From: Actinopolymorpha rutila
Lineage (GTDB): Bacteria; Actinomycetota; Actinomycetes; Propionibacteriales; Actinopolymorphaceae
DNA length: 64,000 bases
Direction of reading: 5' to 3'
Assembly: GCF_013407855.1 (NCBI RefSeq)
Contig: NZ_JACBZH010000001.1
Coordinates: forward strand, 186,001 to 250,000
Shown here: in pieces, positions 27,501 to 34,651 of the stretch
How the letters are laid out: every line of letters starts with the position of its first letter
Position numbering within the stretch: the first letter of the stretch is position 1
The notes under the pieces: generated by a model
Told to the model about the DNA's origin: nothing
What the model saw: only the letters and a program-made list of their open reading frames with translations
Databases searched by the model: none
Position numbers and translations under genes: made by a program

Positions 27501-28033
27501 CCCGGGCGGACCTGCTGGTCGCGCTCGGCCGGCCCGACGACGCCGCCCGGACCACGCAGTCGCTGCTGGATCAGGCGACCGAGGACGGGTGCATCCTGAT
27601 GGTGCCCGAAGCTGCCGCCCGGCTGGTGGTGCTGCGGTCACCGGCCGACCTGCGGGCCGCGCACCAGTACTTCGACCTGCTCGACTGGGCGATCGGGTCC
27701 GAGGGCGACCTGGCGCGGGAGAGTTGCTGGCGGCTGCTCGCCCGGGCCGCGATCCGCGCCGCGGACAGCCGGCCCGCCGCGGCCGCCGGTGCCAGTGCCC
27801 TCGCCGCACACGTCGCGGAGTCGGCCGGACTCGTCCTGCTCGCCGGCCGCGCCCAACTCGACCGGGCGCGGCACCTCGCGGACGCGGGTTCCTGGGTGGA
27901 CGCCCGGCTCGCGGCGGCGGCCGCCGGGCGCGCGTTCCGTTCGGCCGGGCTGGACCACCTGGCCCGGGCGGCGGACTCGGCCACGTCGTCCGCACCGCGG
28001 AGCAACGCCGCCGGCGAACGCCCCGTCGGCTGA
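24512..28033 (+). CDS. large SARP/BTAD transcriptional regulator with degenerate AAA domain
   Basis: A protein of about 1173 residues. Residues 20-105 form the OmpR/SARP-type DNA-binding domain (IEVRLLGPLRVRRPDGS ... ETLWPSVDESRARASLRTAASQIRK) and residues 110-260 the bacterial transcriptional activation domain (BTAD), ending EELGADPSPQTRAVHLHLL. A nucleotide-binding-like domain begins FVGRTAESRWL with HLGGEPGVGRSALVTE; the Walker A Lys is Arg and no clear acidic Walker B is seen, so ATP hydrolysis is doubtful. The C-terminal half (from about 640) is helical, TPR-like and Ala-rich. Such proteins often control secondary metabolism or a neighbouring operon, but no biosynthetic cluster is adjacent. 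The ATG at 24512 follows GGGGGTGG; the spacing is tight, so the start is uncertain. Confidence 0.8.
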   Translation: MGTGLLESGDVGVDRIEVRLLGPLRVRRPDGSIVPSGAWRTGKTTDLLRLLALNAGEPVPAMTLTETLWPSVDESRARASLRTAASQIRKVVGVDCVGRRSGGLVLLDAWVDAVAFTGLAAEAARAYREGRYADCLTATREAEALYVDAFRAYDVDSVWASEHRERLAVTYLSLLSDAADAAVALGWMHDAVEFASRVLAIDSWSERAYRALMYGHGGLGQTALALRTFERCRAVLAEELGADPSPQTRAVHLHLLSADPVTHTECPFVGRTAESRWLGGIVRSTVANGLPSIVHLGGEPGVGRSALVTEVCRALGVRLVRADGDGPNSTRADLVDRVVASLDQRPDGAEPPERLAAAMSRSAPTVVLLRESEDAPSAYRNSLCRAVLRATGPVVVVLVTGTGKDTCDLLYVHRDGTEADRVHRLDLPPLDATELTELAEGLLAGTPTEPLVAELLSISAGLPGRAMATLNTWSRRGRIVSTPDGLALMPARELGVATLPDVEDPAGRIVDGHGDADSGSASGSGLGSAPQSILARAFDQLDAESLTVLQYAALLDRPLTPELLVPLLRPDGGPDDDPGSSAGSAYPAGGPAADAAAERRRVQARLDRLIDLGLLVRDARGAAAFRDPLRRSAVRYWLRPTVRQRLHGRIAAQAPIPTGERVHHWLRAGEPQLAFLAAVDAANEAAAEGLLDQARDFLLRARALGPSDSDALDRADLDERIADTEASIGRREEARETYASALRIARAHDLPVESRIVRKLRSLDDPPGRDAGPAGGSRLIASGGPDGPGRTVQHLPAPPPAGGNGEFGIEPGSPPTAEAERVLRAAVEDADQAGAADIAAHARLLFARIVAFPRRSLHQGRHLAREALALATRPDLRAQALLIANLPDVVLGSPAVVERPLAEAAELAAGEGIHPSLLGRINLMRCLAAHDAGSPVFDTMWADYLAAYPRPEDDPSFGWARVRIHTERGDLEAAQVADRVDLPAASGPLLTQLHASARADLLVALGRPDDAARTTQSLLDQATEDGCILMVPEAAARLVVLRSPADLRAAHQYFDLLDWAIGSEGDLARESCWRLLARAAIRAADSRPAAAAGASALAAHVAESAGLVLLAGRAQLDRARHLADAGSWVDARLAAAAAGRAFRSAGLDHLARAADSATSSAPRSNAAGERPVG

Positions 28034-28068
28034 ACCCGCGACCCCCTGGAAACCCGCGACCCCCTGGA
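28033..28068. repeat. two-copy 18-bp tandem repeat after the SARP-like gene
   Basis: AACCCGCGACCCCCTGGA occurs twice without a gap at 28033-28050 and 28051-28068, starting at the stop codon of the SARP-like gene. A partial third copy (CTCCCGCGGCTCCCGGGA) follows. It lies between two convergent genes. Confidence 0.7.
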
Positions 28069-28118
28069 CTCCCGCGGCTCCCGGGACATGGCCGACCCGG
28101 GAGCACGGCGCGCGCGAC

Positions 28119-29321
28119 TCAGATGTACTGGCGTACCCAACCGGCGTCGGGTTCGGGTGCCCTGGGCGCGACCCGCACCAGGTGCGGCCGGATGATGCCC
28201 AGGTTGCGGTCCTGCCACGCCATCCGTACGTACCACAGCACGCCGAGCAGCGGCATCACCAGACTGACGAACAGCATGTAGAACGGGAGGAGCAACAGCA
28301 CCGGCCCGCGGTGCCTCCAGTGCAGGTACGCCACCAGAGCGGCGTACAGCACCAGCGCCGCCGTCAGCGACGACACCAGCGTCACGCCCTCGGCAACGTC
28401 GTCCACCGCGAGCCAGCGCAGCGGCGCCAGCGCGATGGTGACCACACCGCCGTACACCCAGAACCACGGATGCCGGGTCACGAACCGAGCGTTCACCACG
28501 AACAGCCGGAACTCCCCACCGGCCCAGGCCAGCCGCTGCCGGAACCACCCCCGCGCTGTTCCGGGCACCGTCGTCGGCACCTCGAACGGGATGTGCGCCA
28601 CGCGGTAGCCCAGCGCGCGGGCGATCAGGCCCACCTCGACGTCGTTGCCCTGGAAGAACAACGAGTGGCGGCTCATCACGTCGGCGAGGACCTCGGTGCG
28701 GGCCACGTGGCACGCGCCCGAGACCAGCCACGACGCGAGGAACCGGAACCGCATCGCCAGCCGGTACTCGTAGTGCTGGAGTCTCGCGAGCAGGGTGTCG
28801 GAGTTGAGGGGGACCAGCCGTACCGACGCGAGGTCGGCACCCTGGCGTTCGAGTTCGCCGACCAGGACGTCGAGCGGCCGAACCGTCGTGGTGTCGGCGT
28901 CGAGTGGTACGACATACGTCGCGCGTACGAGGTTCAGCGCGTCCCGGATCAGCCGGTCCCGCACGGTGCCGGACGTGGCCCGGCGCCCGCCGGTCCGCGG
29001 AGCGGTGAACGACGCGACGAACACCCGGAACCCGTGCCGGCGGGCCAGCGCGTATAGGTCGGAGTAGAAGTCGTCGCTCTCGCCGGAGGGCGTGCACAGC
29101 ACCACCCGGTCGCCGTGCGCCGCGAGGTAGTCGGCGTTCTCGAGGTACATGATGCTGCCCCAGATCGGGACCAGCACCTCGAAGTCCGAGTTCACCCGGG
29201 TGCCGGCGAACGTGTAGACCCGCCCGCGTGCCCGCAGACTCGCCAGCGCGTCCACGGCCACGGCGAGGACCGGCACCGCGACCATCGCGAGGACGACCAG
29301 CAGGGCTGTCACAGTTGTCAT
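28119..29321 (-). CDS. membrane GT2-family (hyaluronan-synthase-like) glycosyltransferase
   Basis: A 400-residue processive-type family 2 transferase. An N-terminal membrane segment (TVTALLVVLAMVAVPVLAVAV) leads to a cytoplasmic GT-A domain with the nucleotide-sugar DxD site as PLDADTTT, the acceptor-site region ACHVARTEVL with FFQGNDVEVGL, and WFRQRLAWAGG in place of the Q(R)xxRW motif, whose Arg is missing. Three or four membrane helices follow (ALVLYAALVAYL, PVLLLLPFYMLFVSLVMPLLG). It probably makes or extends an exported polysaccharide. It is nine bases downstream of the CapD-like gene in the same operon. The sugar used is unknown. Confidence 0.8.
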   Translation of the reverse strand: MTTVTALLVVLAMVAVPVLAVAVDALASLRARGRVYTFAGTRVNSDFEVLVPIWGSIMYLENADYLAAHGDRVVLCTPSGESDDFYSDLYALARRHGFRVFVASFTAPRTGGRRATSGTVRDRLIRDALNLVRATYVVPLDADTTTVRPLDVLVGELERQGADLASVRLVPLNSDTLLARLQHYEYRLAMRFRFLASWLVSGACHVARTEVLADVMSRHSLFFQGNDVEVGLIARALGYRVAHIPFEVPTTVPGTARGWFRQRLAWAGGEFRLFVVNARFVTRHPWFWVYGGVVTIALAPLRWLAVDDVAEGVTLVSSLTAALVLYAALVAYLHWRHRGPVLLLLPFYMLFVSLVMPLLGVLWYVRMAWQDRNLGIIRPHLVRVAPRAPEPDAGWVRQYI

Positions 29322-29330
29322 GACCGGCCC

Positions 29331-30407
29331 TCAGCTCGCCAGTACGGCGAGGTCGGCGCCCGCCAGCAGTTCGGCCATCGCCCGGCGTACCTCGTCCGGG
29401 TGCGCGGTGGCGGCCCGGGCGCACAGCGACCTGATCGCCGGCCAGGACGCGGCACCGTTCTCGGCCACGTCGACCTCCCGGATCCGCGGGTGTGCCGTGG
29501 GCCGCTGCGCCTCGGAGGGGTCGAACAGCTCCTCGTGCAACTTCTCGCCAGGACGCAGACCGGTGACCACGATTCGAGGTTCGGGCGCGCCGGACAGGGC
29601 GGCGAACCGCTGGATGAGGTCGAGGATGCGCACCGGCTCGCCCATGTCCAGCACGTACGTCTCACCAGCCTGGGCCAGGACGGACGCCTCGATCACCAGC
29701 CCGGCGGCCTCCGGGATGGTCATGAAGTAGCGCGACGCCGCCGGGTGGGTGAGGGTGACCGGCCGACCGGTGGCGAGCTGCCAGCTCAGGGTCTCCACGA
29801 AGGAGCCGCGGCTGCCGAGCACGTTCCCGAAGCGCACCGAGGCGACCGTGGTGCCGGGGTTGGCCGAGCCGGCCCGGTCGGCCACGACCATCTCCGCCAG
29901 CCGCTTGGACATCCCGAGCACCGACGTGGGCCGGGCCGCCTTGTCGGTGGAGATGTTGATGAACCGTTCCACCCCGTGTGCGATCGACGCCTGCAGGACG
30001 ACCGCGGTCCCGAGGACGTTCGTCCGTACGGCCGCCTCGGGGGAGTTCTCCAGCAGCGGCAGGTGCTTGTGCGCCGCCGCGTGGTAGACGATGCTCGGCC
30101 GGGCCCAGGCGAACACGCGGTTCAGCTTCGCCTCGTCCGCGACGTCGGCCAGTACGAAGTGCGAGTCGTCCAGCAGTGCGGTGCCGGACAGTTCCCGCTG
30201 CAGCGAGTACAACGCGTACTCGTCGTTGTCGACGAAGAACAGCTCGCCTACTCCCAGTCGCGACAGCTGCCGGACTATCTCGCCGCCGATCGACCCGCCG
30301 GCGCCGGTGACGAGGACGCGGCGACCTGCGACAAGGCGCGTGGCCTCCTCGCCGTAGACCGGTTCGGCCGGTCGGCCGAGGATGTGGGCAGGCGAAACTC
30401 CCAACAT
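29331..30407 (-). CDS. CapD/FlaA1-type UDP-sugar 4,6-dehydratase (soluble short form)
   Basis: A 358-residue short-chain dehydrogenase/reductase of the Polysacc_synt_2 group. The NAD(P)-binding site is RRVLVTGAGGSIGGEIVRQL, the acidic loop VDNDEYALYSLQREL, then YHAAAHKHLPLLE, NISTDKAARPTSVLGMSKRLAE (with the TDK and Ser/Met-x-x-x-Lys active site that replaces YxxxK in this family), and SVRFGNVLGSRGS. Long CapD proteins carry four membrane helices before this domain; this protein lacks them. It likely makes a 6-deoxy-4-keto UDP-HexNAc for the adjacent GT2 transferase. AGGAGGAG precedes the ATG at 30407. Confidence 0.85.
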   Translation of the reverse strand: MLGVSPAHILGRPAEPVYGEEATRLVAGRRVLVTGAGGSIGGEIVRQLSRLGVGELFFVDNDEYALYSLQRELSGTALLDDSHFVLADVADEAKLNRVFAWARPSIVYHAAAHKHLPLLENSPEAAVRTNVLGTAVVLQASIAHGVERFINISTDKAARPTSVLGMSKRLAEMVVADRAGSANPGTTVASVRFGNVLGSRGSFVETLSWQLATGRPVTLTHPAASRYFMTIPEAAGLVIEASVLAQAGETYVLDMGEPVRILDLIQRFAALSGAPEPRIVVTGLRPGEKLHEELFDPSEAQRPTAHPRIREVDVAENGAASWPAIRSLCARAATAHPDEVRRAMAELLAGADLAVLAS

Positions 30408-30578
30408 GTGGACGTACTCCTCCTGACGTCGGCCGGCCGAACGGCCGGACACGCGGAGCAGCCTCGCGCCTGGGCGTGACGGTGACGTGAAGTCACCGAG
30501 TTGACGGAAGCGCCCTGACGCTCCGTACCTTGTTCACGCTCCGTTGACGCCGGGCCAGCATGCTCATCACCAGCAACT

Positions 30579-30678
30579 GGGGGGCGGCGCGGCCGAGCTG
30601 GGGGGCTCGGCCGAGCCACGTCAGGGGGGAACGGCGCGGCCGGGATCGGGAGGCCCGACCGCGCCACTCATTGGGGGG
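30579..30678 (+). repeat. four G6 tracts in the capD/tricorn intergenic gap
   Basis: Runs of six G stand at 30579-30584, 30600-30605, 30624-30629 and 30673-30678. The first two are each part of a near-repeat CTGGGGGGC...CGGCCGAG. The gap 30408-31009 holds no supported gene; a 124-residue open frame at 30560-30934 has no recognisable domain. ACGCTCCGT is also repeated at 30518 and 30536. The tracts could form a G-quadruplex on the + strand or C-rich elements on the minus-strand transcript. Confidence 0.6.
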
Positions 30679-30731
30679 ACAGGGCGACGCCGGTCGGATT
30701 TCCGTACGGACTCCGACCGGCGTCGCCCTGT
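30679..30731. repeat. perfect 20-bp inverted repeat with nested palindrome
   Basis: ACAGGGCGACGCCGGTCGGA (30679-30698) is exactly complementary to 30712-30731. The 13-base spacer contains the perfect 10-bp palindrome TCCGTACGGA (30701-30710). It directly follows the last G6 tract. No T-tract follows on either side, so it is not a simple terminator. It could extrude as a cruciform or serve as a dimer-of-dimers operator. Confidence 0.8.
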
Positions 30732-31009
30732 CGAGCGGTACGGGGACGTACCGGCGAGGCGCTGGAGGGGAGCGTCTCGTCGGTACTCCGTTCACCGATC
30801 TTCTGCGCCTTCTGCTGGTGTGGCCGGTTCACGTGCTCCTGCGCTCTGCCCGACTGCCCGACTGCCCTACTGCCCTACTGCCCGAACATCACCTCGCGGA
30901 CATGCCGATCACGCGTGTCGGCGCGACGGCATAGGCTCGGAAACTCCCGCGCCGCGACGACGGCGCGGGAGCAGGGACCACAGTCGTGCGGCAGGGGGGT
31001 CATCCAGGC

Positions 31010-34000
31010 ATGGGCGAGATCGGCCACGGCGGCAACACCGGCTACCTGCGGTTTCCGACGATCAGCGGCGACACGGTGGTGTTCTGCGCCGACGACGACC
31101 TGTGGAGCGTGCCGGCGACCGGCGGCCGCGCCTTCCGGCTGACCGCGGGCGTCGCCGAGGCAGGCCGTCCTCGGCTGTCACCGGACGGCACCCGGATCGC
31201 GTTCGTCGGCCAGGAGGAAGGCCCCGGCGAGGTCTACGTCATGCCCGCCGCCGGCGGCGCGTCCCGGCGCCTCACCTTCGAGGCCGCCCGGGCCAGCATC
31301 GCCGGGTGGCTGGACGCCGGCACCATCGTCTACGCCAGCACCACCGGCCGGCCGGTCGACGAATACCGCCTGCGCAGCGTGGGTGCCGACGGCGGCCCGT
31401 CCGAGGAGCTTCCCTACGGCCAGGCCCAGTCGATCGCGCTCGGCCCGGCAGGTGGGGTGGTCCTCGGCCGCAACACCGCCGACCCGGCCCGGTGGAAGCG
31501 CTACCGCGGCGGCACGGCCGGGCGGCTGTGGACCGACCCCGAGGGCAGCGGCGAGTTCCGCCCGCTGGTCGCGCTGCCCGGCAACCTCGCCAGCCCGTGC
31601 TGGGTGGGTGAGCGCGTCTACTTCCTGTCCGACCACGAGGGCATCGGCAACGTCTACTCCTGTACACCGGACGGCGACGACCTGCGCCGCCACTCCGACC
31701 ACGGCGACTACTACGCCCGCAACCTCTCCTCCGACGGCGCCCGGCTGGTCTACCACCACGCGGGCGACCTCTACCTCCTCGACCCGGCCGAGGAGGAGCC
31801 GCGGCAGGTCCCGGTGGAGTTCGGGAGTTCCCGAACCCAACGCAACCGGCAGTTCGTCCACGCCGGTGCGCACCTCGACTCGGCCGCCCTCGGGCCCGAC
31901 GGCAGCGACCTGGCCGTCACCACCCGGGGCAAGGCGTTCTCGTTCGCCCACTGGGAGGGCGCGGTCCGCCAGCACGGCGAGCCGGACGGCGTTCGCCACC
32001 GGCTGCTCACCTGGCTGAACGACCACGCCAGGCTGGTCGCCCTGGCCAGCGACGACCGGCCGGAGGAGCGCCTGGTCGTCCTCACCGCCGACGGCAGCGC
32101 CCCGCCCCGGTGGCTGGACGACCTCGACCTCGGCCGCGTCGTGGAGCTGGCCGTGTCACCGCACACGGACCAGGTGGCGGTGACCAACCACCGCAACGAG
32201 GTGCTGCTGGTCGACCTCGCCGCCGAGCCCCCTGCCGTACGCCCGATGGACCAGACGCCGCACGGCTCGATCACCGGGATCACCTGGGCGCCAGACGGCC
32301 GGTGGCTCGCCTACTCCCGGCCGAGCAGCGCGAAGGTCCGCGCGATCACCCTGTGCCGGGTCGAGAGCGGGGAGACCTGGCCGGCGTCGCGTCCGGTGCT
32401 CGCCGACCACTCGCCGAGCTTCGACCCGGAGGGGAAGTACCTCTACTTCCTCGGCCAGCGCGACTTCGTGCCGGTGTTCGACGCGCTGCAGTTCGAGGCG
32501 GGCTTCCCGCTCGGCACCCGTCCGTACGCCCTGGCCCTGCGCACGTCGGTCGGATCGCCGTTCGTGCCCGAGCCCCGGCCGGTGGTCAGCGAGGCGGCCG
32601 CCACCCAGAAGAAGGCGGAGGAGGAACGCAAGGCCGAGGAGGGCGTCTCCCAGGACCACGTGCCGCCGGTCGAGATAGACGTGGACGGGCTGCCGGACCG
32701 CGTCGTCGCGTTCCCTGTGCCCGAGGGTCGTTACGAGCGGGTCGCCGGCATCCGCGGCAAGGTGCTGTACTCCAGTTGGCCGCTGCAGAGCCCGCCCGAA
32801 GGCCCCGGCCGGCGTGAGGGCGGCGGCGTCCTCGACGTCTACGACTTCGAGACGCAGAAGTCCGACCGGCTGATCGACGGGCTGTCCGACTTCACCCTCG
32901 ACCGCGCCGCGCACACGCTGCTCTACCACTCTGGCGACCGGCTGCGGGTGCTGCGCGCGGGGGAGAAGCCACAGGACGAGGGCGACGACCCGCGACGGGC
33001 GACCGGGTGGGTCGACCTCGGCCGGGTGAAGGTGTCCGTGCGGCCCGGCGCGGAGTGGCGGCAGATGTTCCGGGAGACCTGGCGCCTGCAACGCGACCAC
33101 TTCTGGGTGGCCGACATGTCCGGGATCGACTGGGACCGCATCTACGATCGCTACCTTCCGCTGGTCGACCGGGTGAGCACGCGCTCGGAGTTGTCGGACC
33201 TGATCTGGGAGCTGCAGGGCGAGCTCGGCACCTCCCACGCGTACGAGATGGGTGGCGCCTACCGGCCCGGTCCGCACTACGCGCAGGGATTCCTCGGCGT
33301 CGACTGGGAGCTCGACCCCGACACCGGCCACTACCGGATCGGGCACCTGCTCGGCGGCGACCGCTGGACGGACGACCTCACCTCACCGCTCAACCGGCCA
33401 GGTGTCGACGTCGCGGCCGGCGACACCGTGCTCGCCGTCAACGGCCAGCCGATCGGCACCACCGCCGACGGCACCCACCTGCCGCCGGGCGCTCCGCTGG
33501 TCAACCAGGCCGGCGAGGAGGTGCAGCTGACCGTCGTACGCGGCGACGACGCACCTCGCACGGTCACCGTGCGGGCCACCGGCTCCGAGCGGCCCGCCCG
33601 CTACCGCGACTGGGTGGAGGCCAACCGCGCCTACGTCGCCGAGCGCACCGACGGCCGGGTCGGCTACCTGCACGTCCCCGACATGGGCACCCGCGGGTTC
33701 GCGGAGTTCCACCGCGGGTTCCTGGGCGAGTACGACCGGGACGCGTTGCTGGTCGACGTGCGGTTCAACGGCGGCGGCTTCGTCTCCGGGCTGTTGCTGG
33801 AGAAGCTCGCCCGGCGCCGGCTGGGCTACGACTTCTCCCGCTGGCTGGAGCCCGAGCCGTACCCCTACGAGTCGCCGCGCGGGCCGCTGGTCGCCCTCAC
33901 CAACGAGTGGGCCGGGTCCGACGGCGACATCTTCTGCCACGCGTTCAAGATGCTCGGCCTGGGCCCGCTCGTCGGCAAGCGAACGTGGGGCGGTGTCATC

Positions 34001-34285
34001 GGCATCTCGCCCCGGCACGCCCTCGCCGACGGTACGGTCACCACCCAGCCGGAGCACTCCTTCGCCTTCGACGACGTGGGCTGGCGGGTGGAGAACTACG
34101 GCACCGACCCCGACATCGAGGTCGACATCACGCCGCAGGACTACCGCGCCGGGCGCGACCCACAGCTGGACCGGGCGATCGAGGCGGCGCTGGCCGAGCT
34201 GGCAGCAAAGCCGCCGCACACGCCCCGCCCGGCCGAACGCCCGCGCCTGGCCGCACCCACCCTCGCCCCTCGCCAACGCTCGTGA
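31010..34285 (+). CDS. tricorn protease homologue
   Basis: About 1091 residues, close to the size of tricorn core, a cytoplasmic serine protease thought to act on peptides released by the proteasome. The order is a six-bladed beta-propeller (about 10-310), a seven-bladed propeller (about 320-680), a C1 helical domain, a PDZ-like domain (VAAGDTVLAVNGQPIG) and a C2 core domain. His about 743 in GTSHAYEMGG and Ser about 970 in NEWAGSDGDIF fit tricorn H746 and S965. A Lys/Glu-rich linker (TQKKAEEERKAEEG) follows the propellers. The ATG at 31010 has AGGGGGG 11 bases upstream; a GTG at 30986 is also in frame. No proteasome or tricorn-factor gene is near. Confidence 0.93.
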   Translation: MGEIGHGGNTGYLRFPTISGDTVVFCADDDLWSVPATGGRAFRLTAGVAEAGRPRLSPDGTRIAFVGQEEGPGEVYVMPAAGGASRRLTFEAARASIAGWLDAGTIVYASTTGRPVDEYRLRSVGADGGPSEELPYGQAQSIALGPAGGVVLGRNTADPARWKRYRGGTAGRLWTDPEGSGEFRPLVALPGNLASPCWVGERVYFLSDHEGIGNVYSCTPDGDDLRRHSDHGDYYARNLSSDGARLVYHHAGDLYLLDPAEEEPRQVPVEFGSSRTQRNRQFVHAGAHLDSAALGPDGSDLAVTTRGKAFSFAHWEGAVRQHGEPDGVRHRLLTWLNDHARLVALASDDRPEERLVVLTADGSAPPRWLDDLDLGRVVELAVSPHTDQVAVTNHRNEVLLVDLAAEPPAVRPMDQTPHGSITGITWAPDGRWLAYSRPSSAKVRAITLCRVESGETWPASRPVLADHSPSFDPEGKYLYFLGQRDFVPVFDALQFEAGFPLGTRPYALALRTSVGSPFVPEPRPVVSEAAATQKKAEEERKAEEGVSQDHVPPVEIDVDGLPDRVVAFPVPEGRYERVAGIRGKVLYSSWPLQSPPEGPGRREGGGVLDVYDFETQKSDRLIDGLSDFTLDRAAHTLLYHSGDRLRVLRAGEKPQDEGDDPRRATGWVDLGRVKVSVRPGAEWRQMFRETWRLQRDHFWVADMSGIDWDRIYDRYLPLVDRVSTRSELSDLIWELQGELGTSHAYEMGGAYRPGPHYAQGFLGVDWELDPDTGHYRIGHLLGGDRWTDDLTSPLNRPGVDVAAGDTVLAVNGQPIGTTADGTHLPPGAPLVNQAGEEVQLTVVRGDDAPRTVTVRATGSERPARYRDWVEANRAYVAERTDGRVGYLHVPDMGTRGFAEFHRGFLGEYDRDALLVDVRFNGGGFVSGLLLEKLARRRLGYDFSRWLEPEPYPYESPRGPLVALTNEWAGSDGDIFCHAFKMLGLGPLVGKRTWGGVIGISPRHALADGTVTTQPEHSFAFDDVGWRVENYGTDPDIEVDITPQDYRAGRDPQLDRAIEAALAELAAKPPHTPRPAERPRLAAPTLAPRQRS

Positions 34286-34384
34286 CCCAGTGACGCTCAT
34301 GACCCGCGGGCGTCGTGACAGGTCGGTACGGGCATCTCCGATGAGAGCCGGGCGTGTTGAGCCCGGGTCTGCTCAGGAGGGCCG

Positions 34385-34650
34385 GTGACCGCCGCGCATC
34401 TGCCGTACAAGCCGCGCTGGAGCGCCGCCGACCTCGAGGCGATACCGGCGGAGTTCCGCGCGGAGGTGGTGTACGGCGCACTGGTCCTCAACCCGGCACC
34501 GACAAAGCGACACCAGTTGGTGATCCGCCCGAACTCGTCGGCGCGGACTACCTCGAGCACGCTCCGGTGACCGACACCTTCAGCACCCGGCAGCCGTGGC
34601 CGCTGGAGATCGACATACCAGACCTGGCCCGGGTCGGGCCACGGCGCTGA
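34385..34650 (+). pseudogene. Uma2-family nuclease gene remnant (internal deletion and frameshift)
   Basis: The first frame (from a GTG at 34385) reads HLPYKPRWSAADLEAIP and ALVLNPAPTKRHQLVI, typical of the N-terminus of Uma2 (DUF820, PD-(D/E)XK-like) proteins. The match then ends and a different frame continues with GADYLEHAPVTDTFSTRQPW and PLEIDIPDLA to a stop at 34650, which looks like an Uma2 C-terminus. The roughly 100 residues in between, which carry the catalytic acidic residues, are missing. It is best read as a decayed gene with a deletion around 34520-34540. Confidence 0.6.
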
Positions 34651-34651
34651 C

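Noticed and set aside
30560..30934. Plus-strand 124-codon frame in the capD-tricorn gap
   Set aside because: It runs across the G6 tracts and the inverted repeat and ends without a domain; no good ribosome binding site.
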